The notes under the pieces are model-generated. The model ran no database searches. It was not told the origin of the DNA and saw only the letters and a program-made list of their open reading frames with translations. Of a DNA stretch of 64,000 nt, positions 28,201-40,997 are shown piece after piece. Both the position numbers and the translations under genes were made by a program. The DNA is from Dolomedes plantarius. Taxonomy: Eukaryota; Arthropoda; Arachnida; Araneae; Dolomedidae. The DNA lies in NCBI GenBank assembly GCA_907164885.2, contig OU015501.1, positions 66,688,808 through 66,752,807 of the forward strand, read 5' to 3'. The stretch's first letter is position 1. Each line of letters begins with the position of its first letter.

Positions 28201-30905
28201 ATAAGCTTTCCCCCCAAAAAATCTAAAAATCTATATAAATATTATAAGAATTTTAACATTTAATTCAGTGCCCGTAGTTTATTTAGAACCTCTGAGAAGT
28301 TCATTTATTCATCTCGTATACTGGGATGATTTTTTTAGGTTTTTTGTGCACGACCGAGTATTAATTTGTTAAGATAATTTGGAGCTTGGAGTGTCAGAAA
28401 TTGTTTTTCAAAATTAAGTTGCATTTTTAAACAGGTTTTCGAAAGTAAAAGATACTAATTTTATAACCTATTTCGTAAAAGCTATGAAACTTTCACATGT
28501 TTTTAGTTAAACATATTAAATAAAGTTTATTTACTACCATGTTAATAACTAAAATCCTTATCTCAGTAAATTTTAAAACACCTATTCTACGTAGCCTGTA
28601 CTATACTACTCGATAAAAATGATCACAGTATATTACAGGTAATATTCACACTAGCAACTCATAGATGAAAACCTTTTCTCTTATTGTTATAAAGTAAGTT
28701 TCATCAGAAAATATTCAGTTTTAAGATAGTGAAAAATGTTTTACCATTTCATCCCCAAATTTCTTTCGTTAAAGGAGGAAAGTGTATTTTGAAGAAGTTG
28801 CAAATATTCTTGAATCAAAAGTCTAAGTTTCACTGCTTAAAATTTTTTGAGCTCTTCTCAACTACTGCTGAAATATTGTAAGATATGGTATAGGTAGTCT
28901 TTAATAACCATTTGATATTGAATCTCAATCACAGTCACTCCTACGTAAGCAACTACAACAATTTGTCCCAGACTTATGAACCCAGCTCGAAAAAGAAAGT
29001 AATTAATCTTATCTTTAGGAAAATTGTTTGTTTATCCAAGAATTTCAGCTTCGGAGAGAAATTACTCGGAAAGTTTCCTCTTTTTACGATAGCATAATTA
29101 TTACATTTTGACCTGAAAATAGAAATTATTAATAAGTAGAAACTTGTCTATCTTAGCAGGCCCATCATTCTAGCTAAAAACCAAAGGAGATAAAAAGATA
29201 TAAACTCATTGCCTAAATTAATTAATGTCTTATGACAATCATTGAACATAATTCTTTTCACTTCACTTTCAGCCGAGAAGCGGAAAAATCTAATGTATGT
29301 ACATTGTGTAATTATTTCACATTCTGTTTTCCTAAAAAGAGCTGCGTTGCAGTGCTACCAAATTTTGATAAAATTAAGTCCCGACAGAAGATTTTTTTCT
29401 GTTATGTTAATTTATATTCTTATGATTAAATAATAAATGAATAACTTTACAAAAATGATATGTGGCTGGAACCATGTTAAATGAATGAAGAATCAAATTT
29501 TCTCATATGAATATGTATATATAACTCTGTGTCTACATTTATATACAATGTTGGAAATAACATTACGTTTCTTTATTATTCTTTTTTATTATACTTCTTT
29601 TGCATTTTTTAGTTCCTTTTTTCAGCAAACATGATAAATTTCTATTAATAAAATTAAGAATGTCAGATAAATTTCAGCAATTTAAATAGCTGAGATATTA
29701 TACTTCGATAAAAGATTTATATAATACCGATTTTTTTATGTGACCAATAAAGGCGAAACTTTTGTAATCAACTGAAATTATATGATTTTATTGCCATTAA
29801 CTGCTTTATATTAGAATTTTTCCTTTTCTTAATTTATTTTAAGATCAAGCTTAAAATATGTAAATCAATTCAGTAATAAATGAATATTTATATTGGTCGT
29901 GACAGAAATGTTCCTGGAGTGTAATCCCACTGCATGAAAAATGCATGCATGAACACAATTTTCAGAGGAAATGGGCCTTGCGAGAAAGAGCATGATGCTT
30001 TGTTCAGAAATTTCGTTATCAAAATAACTACTAGTTCATTTTCGATCGAGTAATGTAGCGTCATCTGTCGTATAAAATTGGAATAAAATATTACGCTACT
30101 GTGTAATTTAATATCGGTACGCACAGAATAATGTGATTTTCATTTATTTAATTTTCCTAGGAGTTGTTAATTATCTATTTCTCCAAAACTAACAAGCCTT
30201 TTTCAAAACTTATTTGATACTAACAGTACATACTACTTACTATATAAGTAATATTGTACGTCAATATGTAACTTAATCAAAGGTAGATGATACTTTAGAT
30301 AAAACTCTTAACATGCATATTTTAGAATACTATAATTACACATTGGTTGAAACGATAATTTGTTTTCATGTTTTCTGTATTAAAATTAGTTTTAACTCGA
30401 TAATATAAATTTAGAAATTATTTTGTGATCATGTGATGAATAAAGCATTTTTATGCTAATAGATGTAAAATTCATTTGAATTATTTAAGCATGTATAATG
30501 AAATACTCCTAAAAAATTTATTTTTTTTAAAAATCAGAAGAATTAAAACATATATATATATATATATACACTGTATTTTAGATCCATGTAAGGCTGTTAT
30601 AAGCGTTAAATGCTAAAGCGTTAAATGCTAGTTTTAATATGCTAAAAAAAAATCCAAAAATATTGTGCATTGTTTCAATCTTCTACGTTTATTTTTTAAA
30701 CTCGTTAACAGAATGCTCTCATTATTGATGTAAATTGAAAAAAGTGACAATTAAACAAGCACTACCCACGTTATATAAAGTTAAAGATAGTCATTTTCTT
30801 TCGACGCTGTATCTAACATTAAATATTATTTCTGATCGATTATACATTTGACTTCAAGATTCTTAAATAAAAGTTGTGCTACACGGATTCATAATGCTAT
30901 TTGAA

Positions 30906-30944
<39 letters not shown>
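25223..30944. other. long AT-rich stretch without a gene
   Basis: No supported exon. It holds two poly-C tracts (about 26213-26225 and 26588-26602) and small (TA)n arrays at 30549-30568 and 30907-30936. The open frames near 28912, 29232 and 29888 look incidental. Confidence 0.5.
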
Positions 30945-30945
<1 letters not shown>

Positions 30946-32287
30946 TGCTGGCCATCAAAATTGCAACACCATGAAGGAGGGATGATACAAACGTCAAATT
31001 CGCATGAAAGGATAAAGATGCTGAGATATGCAAATGATTAGCACTTAAGTGCAATTGAACGACGCAGGAGGGAGGAACGGCATCTCCAACTCTTTATAAA
31101 AGGAAAGTTACTCAGAGGATTTCTCATTTTGAAATCGTATTTGAATGCTGGTTGTTTGCGAGAAGATCGTGTTATTCCTCGTATAAGAGGGAGAAACGGC
31201 TACCAGCACATGTCGGAATTCGATAGCGGCATGATCGTGGCCCATCGAGAATGCGGTTTTTCGTTCCGCGATATTGCTACTCGCATTGGTCGGAATTCAA
31301 CGACTGTTATGAAAATAGGGAATCGATGGGTGCAGGAGGGTCATAATGAACGTCATGCAGGATCTCAAAGCCTCCCTCCCGAAAGGACAGACATGTTGTC
31401 AGGTCGGCCTTTCAGGTACGTACACCCACATCACGGACTTTGATTCAGGAAAAGGGCTTGTTTGCAGCACGAAAAGTATCCGCACGGACAGTGCGATGAT
31501 ATCTAGAGCAGCACGAACTTTCTGCACGGCGACCATTATTACGGCATAGAAACGCGAGGCGACAGTGGTGGCCAAACGACAAAACAGGATACAGGAGTGG
31601 CACCACGTTTTCTTTTCAGACGAGTCCCGGTTCTGCGTGCAGCACCATGATGGACGTATCCGAGTCTGGAGGCACCGAGGAGAACACACATGGCCTGCTT
31701 GCATTCGATATCGTCATACGGGCCCTGCTGCTGTTGTGATGGTATAGGCAACCAATGAGAACACGACACGAACACCTCTTGTTCGCGTCGTTGGTAATCT
31801 CAACAGCCAGCGTTACATTTCTCAGATCTTAAGACCTGTGGCTGTGCCCTTTCTTCAAAGCCTCGGAGACGTCACCTTTCAACAAGATAACACAAGACCG
31901 CATGTTGGCCGTGGTGTCCTGGCCTACATCGACACAGAGGGTGTTCGACTGCTGCCCTGGCCAGCACGTTCTCTAGATCTCTCCACCCATTGAAAACATC
32001 TGATAATGAGTTGCTGAGAGACTGGGAGGCCACCGCTCTCCAGCCACTACGATTGATGAAGAGTGGCATAGACTTGAAGCAGCATGGAATGACTTGCCCG
32101 TATCTGTCATCCAAACCCAGCTCGTCTGATGCCTGAAGCGGCAGCGGTGTGTACTAATTTCGGACCCTGTATACCCCAATACTGCCTACAAATTTAATCA
32201 TGTTTTCTTCCTACTACATGCTATATACTTACAATAAGTAAAGTTTTGCTATTTGTGTTCCTTCCTGGTGTTGCAATTTTAATAGCC

Positions 32288-32290
<3 letters not shown>
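30945..32290 (+). mobile_element. Tc1-like element, decayed
   Basis: Left end GCTGGCCATCAAAATTGCAA; right end, reverse complement, TCTGGCTATTAAAATTGCAA. Both continue CACCA..GAAGGA and are flanked by (TA)n or CA repeats. At ~1.35 kb it is near full length, but its transposase is broken in several places. Confidence 0.88.
31129..32000 (+). pseudogene. Tc1-like transposase, several frameshifts
   Basis: The first frame holds a helix-turn-helix: MSEFDSGMIVAHRECGFSFR followed by DIATRIGRNSTTV. A later frame (from about 31565) has FFSDESRFCVQHHDGRIRVW with the first catalytic Asp. Another (from about 31873) has TFQQDNTRPHVGRG and LLPWPARSLDLS, with the second Asp. The Glu of DD34E falls beyond another small shift, at CCATTGAAAAC near 31990. 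By position the spacing fits DD34E. Several frameshifts and stops make it inactive and older than the other Tc1 copies. Confidence 0.85.

Positions 32291-32332
<42 letters not shown>
32289..32332. repeat. (TA)n microsatellite
   Basis: Pure TA between the Tc1-like element and a candidate MITE. Confidence 0.96.
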
Positions 32333-32335
<3 letters not shown>

Positions 32336-32882
32336 TAAAAGGATATTATGACAAAATTTTGCTGGGCTTAGTTTGAGAGTACGTTAACTTTCCCTAAATT
32401 TTGATTCTGAAAAATCCTCAGATAGAGCTTGCAAATCTACCTAAATATCTAAAGGAAACCAGTACTATTGCATGGTAATTCAGTTTTAGGTTACTTCAGC
32501 CTGGGAGAATTAATTTCATACACGTGAAACTATTTACCCTGAAGGCATAAATCTAAAAATATACTCCTAAGCTGCCTTCCAGAAATCCCAACTATGTGAA
32601 CAGACAGTCTAACAGCTATATGAAGTCTAGTTGCATATTTTCCAATTAGTCATTAAAATTGTTATTCATACCACGGATATGTGATATTTGGTCCAAATTC
32701 CAAACCCAATTTTAAAGGTGTTATTACCTCTAACATAACAAGGAATCATGATCCATTATTTTCGTATACAAAGGATAGTTTGTAATTTCAATATCCGTTA
32801 TGATTCATTAATTATTTATTGTTTTACACTCCATTCAAAAATTCCCAAAATAAGCTAACTTTGTATTAATAACCTTTTACCG
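32333..32882. mobile_element. candidate Tigger-like MITE
   Basis: TA then CAGTAAAAGGATATTATGAC at the left. At the right, reverse complement, TA then CGGTAAAAGGTTATTAATAC. These are imperfect inverted ends ~550 bp apart with TA on both sides. The inside is non-coding. The pairing could be chance in AT-rich DNA. Confidence 0.35.
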
Positions 32883-32884
32883 TA

Positions 32885-34374
32885 TCCCAATGCCTTAAAA
32901 CTGAAGCACTCCATGACTACAAAGGAGAAGGGGGGGAAAACACACTACATCTAATTATTTTTTTACAATTATTATTTTTACTGAATATCAATTTAACATG
33001 GTTAATAAAAAAAACTCATCTTTTTACATAAATTTATATTACTTCGTTTTGGTTCAACATGGTTTGAAAAGAATCGGAAAAAATACCCTTCTCTTTTGCA
33101 CGATTTATTTTGATCAAACATGGTTCAAAACACGCTTTTAAAAAAATATTTGTAAGAATTCAATTCTGAAAAAAATATTGTTATCCAAGAATAAAGTCCC
33201 CAGACATTACATTTATAACAAAAGTGTTGCTTTTATGGTTACTTTTTTGAAGAAGCTTTAACTTTGAAAATGCGCTATAGATACACATTTTGCGTACTAA
33301 AATTCTCGAAATAAAATCTTCACCACCAGAAATACACAAATTTTCTCTGTATTATTGAAATTTTGAACAATACCTACTACATTTGGAATAGAAGGCTATA
33401 CACTGGGAATTGTAGGACTAATCTTTATTTTACTCTTTTCATGTGTAATGTTACAACTGTCCAGATGTTTAATGACATAAACTGAAAGAAAAAAATTGTT
33501 CGCTTTCTTGAAGCCCTGTGTGTGTCATGCGAATTTTTAAACATTTTGCTGATTTGAAATTTACTTTTAACCTTCTAATTAATTAACCGCAGCGCAAATA
33601 GTTTCAGTAATCCTTACTTGATGTCGGATAAATTCCACAATACAAAAACAGAAAAGTAGATTTATCTTTTCGGATAATATGATCCAAATTTTAGATCATC
33701 TTGCAAATGCTGAAGGTTCGTCATCCATAGGTTAATATTTTAGTTTCAATGGAGGCTACCGTTAAAAATCATAAAAGACTGAAGATGTTATTAGAAAGTC
33801 TAGAATATAATATTAAAGCCACGTATAAAATCGCCACGTGGGATATTGCAAAGGTACGGAAGGGAAGGATACTAGTAATACACCGATAGAATATACCTAC
33901 GGATATCTGCACCATCAAACAAATTTGCTTGGTTAAACAAAAATTATGAATTTTCAGCCCATACAGGTTGGATTGCTGATTTTATCTGAAGACATGAAAC
34001 GAATTCTGATTATATCAGAATGTATGCATATTTATTTATTTATTTACGTATTTATACCTAATCATTCATTTTACTTTATTCATCAACATGTATAAAATTA
34101 ACGTCGTATTTACTAAATTTAATTAAGTTAGCATTGTTTAGTTAGGTTGGAAACTTAAATATCTTCACATTTATAGTCAGATATGAATAGTCAGATTATA
34201 GTCAGATATGATTAGAATTCAGCGGTTGGTTGTCGCCAATAATTGGCAAGACATTTTGTGAAAATATACAATTTTCTAAAGGAGAAATAACAATTATTCA
34301 AAGAAAAAAGTATTTCATAACATCATTATATTTTTCTTCTTTTATTAAGATCTTTACCTCTTTTACATGATCAT
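32885..34374. other. AT-rich stretch downstream of the trissin gene
   Basis: No gene or clear repeat is seen. Confidence 0.5.
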
Positions 34375-34380
34375 TTTATT
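34375..34380 (-). terminator. polyadenylation signal AATAAA of the trissin gene
   Basis: AATAAA on the minus strand, about 65 bases after the trissin stop codon. The position is normal for a 3' end. Confidence 0.65.
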
Positions 34381-34445
34381 TTCAATGTGTCTATAAAAAC
34401 ACTTCGCAGAAATTGCGGCAGCCTCTGAAGTTTGATGTTTCGGTA

Positions 34446-34822
34446 CTACAGATAATAGTTTCCAAGGTGGAGTTGTTGACGGCTTCTTTCCCGCAATTCT
34501 GCAGGATTTTTTCCAACAAAGCGAAGCCATTTGTCGGCAACGACACGCTTGAAGAAAGGATGTACCTTCCCGAATGAAACCTCGTTGTTTTCTGAGGTCT
34601 CATCTGTTCCATCTGATAAATTTGCAGCATTATCTGTGGCTCTGGTGTCAAACTCTTCGATAGGGACGCTTCTTTTTCTGTTATAGTTAAAGCAACATGC
34701 CCTGAACATGGCGGTTCCACAAGCATTGGCGCACTCTTTGCCGCAGGCGTTGCAGGCCATTGAAACCACATGGGCGGGAGGCAGAAGTGCCAATAACATC
34801 AGCATGGCAAACAGGTAAATGC
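34446..34822 (-). CDS. Trissin: trissin neuropeptide precursor, terminal exon
   Basis: Trissin is a secreted, disulfide-bonded neuropeptide acting on a dedicated GPCR; its Drosophila form has the cysteine pattern C-x2-C-x3-C-x3-C-x7-CC. Here the frame reads ACNACGKECANACGTAMFRA then CCFNYN and RKR, with exactly that spacing. GKEC, ACGT and CCFNY are conserved, and a basic site stands where the peptide is released. Before it lies a hydrophobic signal-peptide segment, FAMLMLLALLPPAHVVS. After it comes an acidic spacer and a longer C-terminal region ending NYYL and a TAG at 34446. A T-rich tract ending TTTATAG (34823) is a good acceptor, so the N-terminus probably continues in an upstream exon at higher coordinates. 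The in-frame ATG at 34805 is a fallback start. The frame has no defects. Confidence 0.9.
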
Positions 34823-37800
34823 CTATAAATATCAATACAAGGGTGTGAGAAAATTGCAATAATATCTATTCTAGAACTTTTACTCCTCTTAACATGTAAA
34901 AATTAAGAATCTGAAAGTACAAAAATTAAATGAACTGTTAGAGATCAAAGTTCGTAAAACTTTAAATGCAAACTGAGTTCAACTTTCATCAACATGACAT
35001 GTATATATTCCATTCCTTAGAAAGCCAGAAAGTGTGTTGTACCCAAAAAATATTCAAATCAAACACTGAAAATCAAGGATATTACTTATAAATTTTCTAC
35101 CTCACAGTTTGATTACCAAACGGTAGTATTTAAAGTCAAACTAATTTTTATCCCTTTCATCAGAACGTAGAATTTTAAAAAGAACTTCGATACTATTTAA
35201 TCACCGCACAAAGGGTTTTCTTACTGTAATCAAACAATCAGAGTTTGTGCTCACACTCATTTTTACTTTCTTCATAGAGAGATTTCTCTTTTTCTGTACT
35301 TTGAGAGACCTTTATGTCTCCCGATTGGTTCACTTCTCATTGAATTGATGTCATATCACTAATTTCCATTTTAGATAAACGTCCTTTGAGGGAAATGGAT
35401 GGCTGATTCAATTTGATAAAGGGGGGGGGGGGACTGCGTATGGTATGATCAAACATCGTTTTCTTAGCGCAATCTAAATTCTCGGGAGTTTATTTTAAAT
35501 GATTTCACTCTTGGCAGTGAGTCAAGCTGCTTTCCATTAGGTGGGGAAACTATAAGCAAAGCATGCACAGAAGTGAGATATTCCGATTAGGTAATGTTAT
35601 TCTGATTAGGCAAGCTGTATGTGCAACAGCGGTGGAAGAATTGTTTGGAATTAGAGTGATGCTAAGATTTCAATTTCTGATGCGAAAATTCCAACAAGAA
35701 TTCAGTGGTGTGACTACAATTTCAATTGGAGCTGACAGAAAACAATAAACTTCATTATCTTATAAAGTGATCAGAATATTTATTGAGGGATAGTAACGTT
35801 TTAGTATTTTTTTAATCACCAATTACCGAAATATGAACGTAGTGAGCTCTTTGAAGGCAACGACCGTTTAAAATGAGTCAATATCTGCGATCTTGATTCT
35901 CGCCAATTAGTAGGAAAAGCCTTCAACAATGCCTGTGGAAATATTTCAAAATTACAAAATAGAAATTTGTCAGTTTAGCATGAATTAAAGTTCATGTACA
36001 GAACCGTCATTTCCCAATTAAACACCGTTTGGCCAGTAATAGCTCGGCTGTAGGAATGCCATAATCCATAAGATTTTCACGCAATTAAATGACATAAAAT
36101 TATTGGCCAAGGATAAACCACTGAAATTAGAGGGAAGCTTCACAAGTGCGGAAAATGCGTTAGGAAACGTATTAACCATTACGACTGAATTCAACGCCTA
36201 ATAGAAAGGATGATTTGGTAAATTGGCTCTAGAAGCTCTGTAGTGTGCATTATGAGGTTTAGGCTTTCTTAGTCTCTTCTAGATTTGGATACCTCTTGAT
36301 CATATTATCTAAAATATATTGATAACATAATTAGATTACAAAGAATCTAATTCATCCACACAGTTGAATTCTTATTGACAATCGTCGATCACTGAAAGAA
36401 TCGCATCAGTCTAATTCTGAACGAATCATCAACCACGTTTGGACATGCAGTTCTGAAAGCATGTTCCCCAACCTTTCTAGCCTAATTCTGCTGTCTTCGC
36501 GTTTCATGCATACTCGTTCCATGGTTGGACCATCATCGCCTCTCTTAAAATCAGACACTATAGGGGGATAGAACAGTACTTTGGAGGTTAAAAAAATATA
36601 ACAATGTTATAAAAAGATTATCAAAATATTGTTGATATGACTAGTCTATTATTGTATTTTAAAGCAAAAGAAATAAATAGAAAAACAAAAATATGACACT
36701 GTTTTTATTTACGATACTGCTATTTTATGAACTCTTTAAGACATAAATAGAAATTTGTATTCTAAATTTTGAGTTCCTCAACATCTTGATTTAACTATAA
36801 AATAAAATTCTATTTATTTCATATGTTAAAACATCTGTTCCTCTTGCTTTGGAGATTAGATAGAGGTAAACATATAAGGTTTCTAAGGCTTTTTTTAAAT
36901 ACTATAAACAGGAAATTCTATTTTACTTTAAATAGCTTTAGTTAGCATCCTTTCAACAGGATTAAAATTCTTGTCTGAAATTATGTTTAAAATTTCCATC
37001 GCACATATTTTTCTTTTGATGGTATATCAGCTTTAAAATTATTCAAAAGAAAAAATAATTTTTTATTGCGATACAGATGCCCTTTATTCCCATCTTTTTT
37101 AGATTACCTGTAGTAAAAAACATTCTTTGGAGGTTCCTTTAAATTTAATTACATAAAAAAAATTCTTGTTTTTTAAGAAATATTGAGTATATATTCAAGA
37201 TTTATTCAACTTAAATTATAGAAAAGATCAAATTCATGGAAGTGTCGTAATAACTTGTTTTGAAAGCCATAAAAATAAGACACTCACAAAGAAACATGTT
37301 GTGTTTCATGATTTTTTTCTTTACCCCAAAAAAATGGTTAAATATTTCAAGTTATTCATGAAACATGTTTCATTGATAAAACATACCCTGTTTTCGCTAT
37401 AAGGCTAATGAAAGAAGAGTTACACAAGAATATTTATTTTTAGAAAATACCCGATTCTCCTTCAGAGAATTTAAAGATGAGTATTTAGGTAATGGCTTGC
37501 AGTTTAACGTCGGAATCATTAAAGTTCATAGCATAGATGATCCTAAATTGTCGATTCTATCAGAGAAAAATTCATCAGAAACCCTCTTATATTTTAATAT
37601 TTGAGACTAGAGTCAGGTAAATTTAAGTACCATTGTAAACTTTGATAGCTTACAAGAAGCAATTTTAGTTGTAGAAAACATGATTATGATTCAAATAAAT
37701 AAATTAATTAATATTTGGGCAAGGAAGATAAAAAACATTGCAGGTTATTAAATAACTTTATGACAATGGATGCTTGCATGTGTTGGGGCAAGCAAGGAAA

Positions 37801-38580
37801 GGCAAAGAATTGGCCTTTATCACATATTTATTTGACAAAGCTCAAAATTCATTTAAAGTGTAATTAATAACAGAATAATATTCCCCTTCATATTAACAAT
37901 TTAACACATGAGGAATCAGAAGCAGAAGCAACCTATTTGTTCAAAGTAATTATTTTTAGAGTCTATTGGAATGCACTTACTACTGTTGGAGAATACAGCG
38001 ATGAAAAATGGCTTCGACGACAGGGGCCCAAATCAAGTCACATTCAGGATCATCATGTCGGGTTACCGGCACTACCGCTAGACTCGGAGGCAGTTTAATC
38101 GGGACTCTGTATCGTCCGAGCTCTAGGAAAACAGCCAGCAAAATCTTTGGACCTTTTTTTGTTTTGTTTTTTTCTTAGAGGGGCTGCTGTCCGTTTACCG
38201 CCCCTTTTTCTCTCATTGGGCAGTGGGCTGATTTTTCCCAACAGTTCCTGCCCCAATTGGTCCCTTATTATACAGCTACTGTTCATAGTCTACGAAGTAC
38301 CTCCCCACCATAATTTTCATTTGAAATACAACTTTGACCATCATATGCTGAAATTTTTATTGTGGGCCATAAAATAACGTCCATCTGTCTTACAATATTT
38401 GTAGTCTTTTGATCGCTATCAATGGCCACACAGACAGCTTTTCTTTTACGTCCTCTTAGTGTACAAACCTTTATTTTTTCCCTCTGAAGTTTTTATAAGA
38501 GTTTTGCGGTGTCGACCACACATCGCGGGGAATTATAACATGCAGCTCTTCTATAAACATCACTATGTGATTTATTTTCG
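34823..38580. other. probable trissin intron/upstream sequence, no exon found
   Basis: I could not find the 5' exon. A G homopolymer lies at about 35421-35432. Mildly G+C-richer patches near 35530-35750 and 38010-38330 have no recognisable product. Confidence 0.45.
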
Positions 38581-38765
38581 CCGGCCCGTAGGTGCTGTCA
38601 TTTGGCTCATGGGCGTTATCTGAGTGCCTTTTACCAACAGGTTCTGGGTTCGGTTCCCACTTTTCCGAGAAAAAGGATGAGATTAGGGAGCTATGTTCGC
38701 TCACCTATATGATGCTCTCATAATAAAGAGGCCAAGAAATCCGTGGTGTGAATGGACGAAAGTTG
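38581..38765 (+). repeat. SINE-like repeat with tRNA-like head
   Basis: TGGCTCATGGGCGT resembles an A box. CTGGGTTCGGTTCCCAC, about 45 bp later, resembles a B box, but the fold is imperfect. A more decayed tRNA-like stretch follows at about 38945-38995. Confidence 0.5.
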
Positions 38766-39159
38766 TTATAGACAAAGTAAACAACAGCAGTTATGTGTTC
38801 TTACTTTGGATTTTAATGGTTTTAAAATATAATGATATAAAATAATCCTATAAAATTTGGATTTTATAGGTTGGTTGGTTCGGAGAGTTTGGTAATGTCT
38901 TCTTTTGTTTCGTAAATAGCCCTTGACCTACAATATAATGTCGTTGCTGAATGGTTAAGAACACCCGTACTGACTACTGTACTCGAGTCCACAAAAAGCC
39001 AGTGCGATAGTAAAATTTGAACTGAATAGTGTTATTATTAGCATAATGAGTTTTTTAGGTTACTGATTCATAAGATTCTTGCCAATGTTAGTACCGTTTT
39101 CATATTTCTATAATGTAATTGCTTCTTCTTGCTCTTTCCTTGAAATTATTTTAAGTAGC

Positions 39160-39745
39160 TGAGATTTAAAGCACACCCATTTCTACTTATCAGCGTGAAA
39201 TTGTAGATATTTCAGATTGCTAACTATTCTGCGAATTATCCATCACAAAACTTCTATAAACGAGTTAACTGCTTGGAAGTTTATTATAATGCTCTGAACA
39301 TAAATTCTTCTCTCATGGTCATATTATCCTGGTATCTCATCAGTGTTAAATGGTTGATACTTCAGACTGCGAATTATTCTATGATACGTTCGTTAAATAT
39401 ATCTTTAATTTCATAAAAGGACAATGGGTTGACTGTAAGGATCTTAACATAAATTCTTCTCTCATGGGCCGGGTATCTCATCAGTGTTAGATGTTTGATA
39501 TTTCATTATTCTATGATACATTCGTTAAATATATCTTTAATTTCATAAAATGACAATGGGTCGACTATAAGGTTCTTAGCATAAATTCTTCTCTCATGGG
39601 AAAATATAAATATAATAATCACGGTATCTCATCAGTGTTAGATGGTTGATACTTCAGACTGAGAATTATTTCGTGATTCATTTATCAAATAGATCTTAAA
39701 ACCAAAAAATGACAGTGAGTTGACTAAATGTTTCTCTCGTGAACA
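39160..39745. repeat. ~130-150-bp minisatellite, about four diverged copies
   Basis: The block CATAAATTCTTCTCTCATGG recurs at 39299, 39448 and 39580, each followed by TATCTCATCAGTGTTA, a GTTGATA/TTTGATA motif, and TTTCATAAAA with GACAATGGGT. A weaker first copy lies upstream of 39299. Confidence 0.88.
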
Positions 39746-40663
39746 AACTGTCTTGGCATCGAGAAAATTACCAGATGGTAATTTTCCCGATAATTTTCCC
39801 GGTTTCCAAATAAAATATATCTATTAATACAAAACAATCGTTTTACCACTTTATTTTTACTTCTCAGCTACGTGTATATAGCAGGAAGACCTATGAATTA
39901 ATTTCCTGGATCACTTTAAAGTGAGTTAAATACCAGTGCTATAAAGAATGTTCTAATTCTAAAAAAATATGTGTTTATTGGTTTATACTGAAATGTTATA
40001 CACCAACAAACGCTTTATAACAAACAAATATTATTATTAGGTATTTATTAAGTAGAAGTATATTTTCAAGAACTTATAAATTTTATGTAGGTAAAAAAAA
40101 TTCTATTTAAAATGTTTCTTATTTGATTTAAGGTACCATCTACATTAGATATAAAATTAAATATTTTACAATATTAAATGTAAACTCAATTACTATAATA
40201 GTTAAGAAATATAACTCTTCGCAATTTAATGGGAAACACGTCATAAAAAATCAACAACCGTCTGTAAAAAGCTAGATTTAAACCTGCATTTCCTAAATGG
40301 AGGTAGCATTCTACAAATTAAATTATTTCAGCCGTGTGAGTCAGAGTTATTTTCAATGACTTCTTAACATAATCCCCTTCTTTTTTTCTAGTCAGCAGAA
40401 AATATGTTTGCTGGAATGCATTTATTTATATTTTATTTTTAATCATTTCACGAGGATGATATTTTTCATGATTCATATGACTCGTATGCATCCCAGCGGT
40501 TCATAAAGGTTTTTCAAACGGTTGGTTGCCTAAGTAAGAACCGTTTTCGAGGAGTCGGAACAAAATCCAAGCCACGAGGCTGATATTCTACCTACTGAAT
40601 CATCTCAGCAAAGCGAGAAAGTGCTAATTTTTTTAACTCCCGTCTTAAATAAAGACATTTATG

Positions 40664-40997
40664 ACATAAACATGAAACTAGTGATAGTTTATTAGCTGTA
40701 AAATATATACGGAAATCTGCTAAGCTTCTCTTTTATTACCAAGTAATTACCTCACATTAGGCTATATGAGTAGTTTCTCCTACAGTTTCATGTATATTGT
40801 TATAGATATGATGATACTACTACCCTGATCACATAAACATGAAACTAGCAATAGTTCATTAGCTGTAAAATATATACGGAAATCTGCTAAGCTTTTCTTT
40901 TATTACCAAGTAATTACCTCACATTAGGCTATATAAGTAGTTTCTCCTACCGTTTCATGTAAATTATTATAGGTATGATGATACAACTAGCCTATTA
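40664..40997. repeat. tandem duplication, 167-bp unit
   Basis: Two adjacent copies starting ACATAAACATGAAACTAG at 40664 and 40831 differ at a small number of positions. Confidence 0.93.

Noticed and set aside
34690..34780. Cysteine-rich peptide as a spider knottin-type toxin
   Set aside because: The spacing and conserved residues (GKEC, ACGT, CCFNY, RKR) match trissin, and the long C-terminal extension is not toxin-like.
35563..35748. 61-codon ORF as the missing trissin exon or a small gene
   Set aside because: Wrong strand for trissin, no splice sites, no domain.
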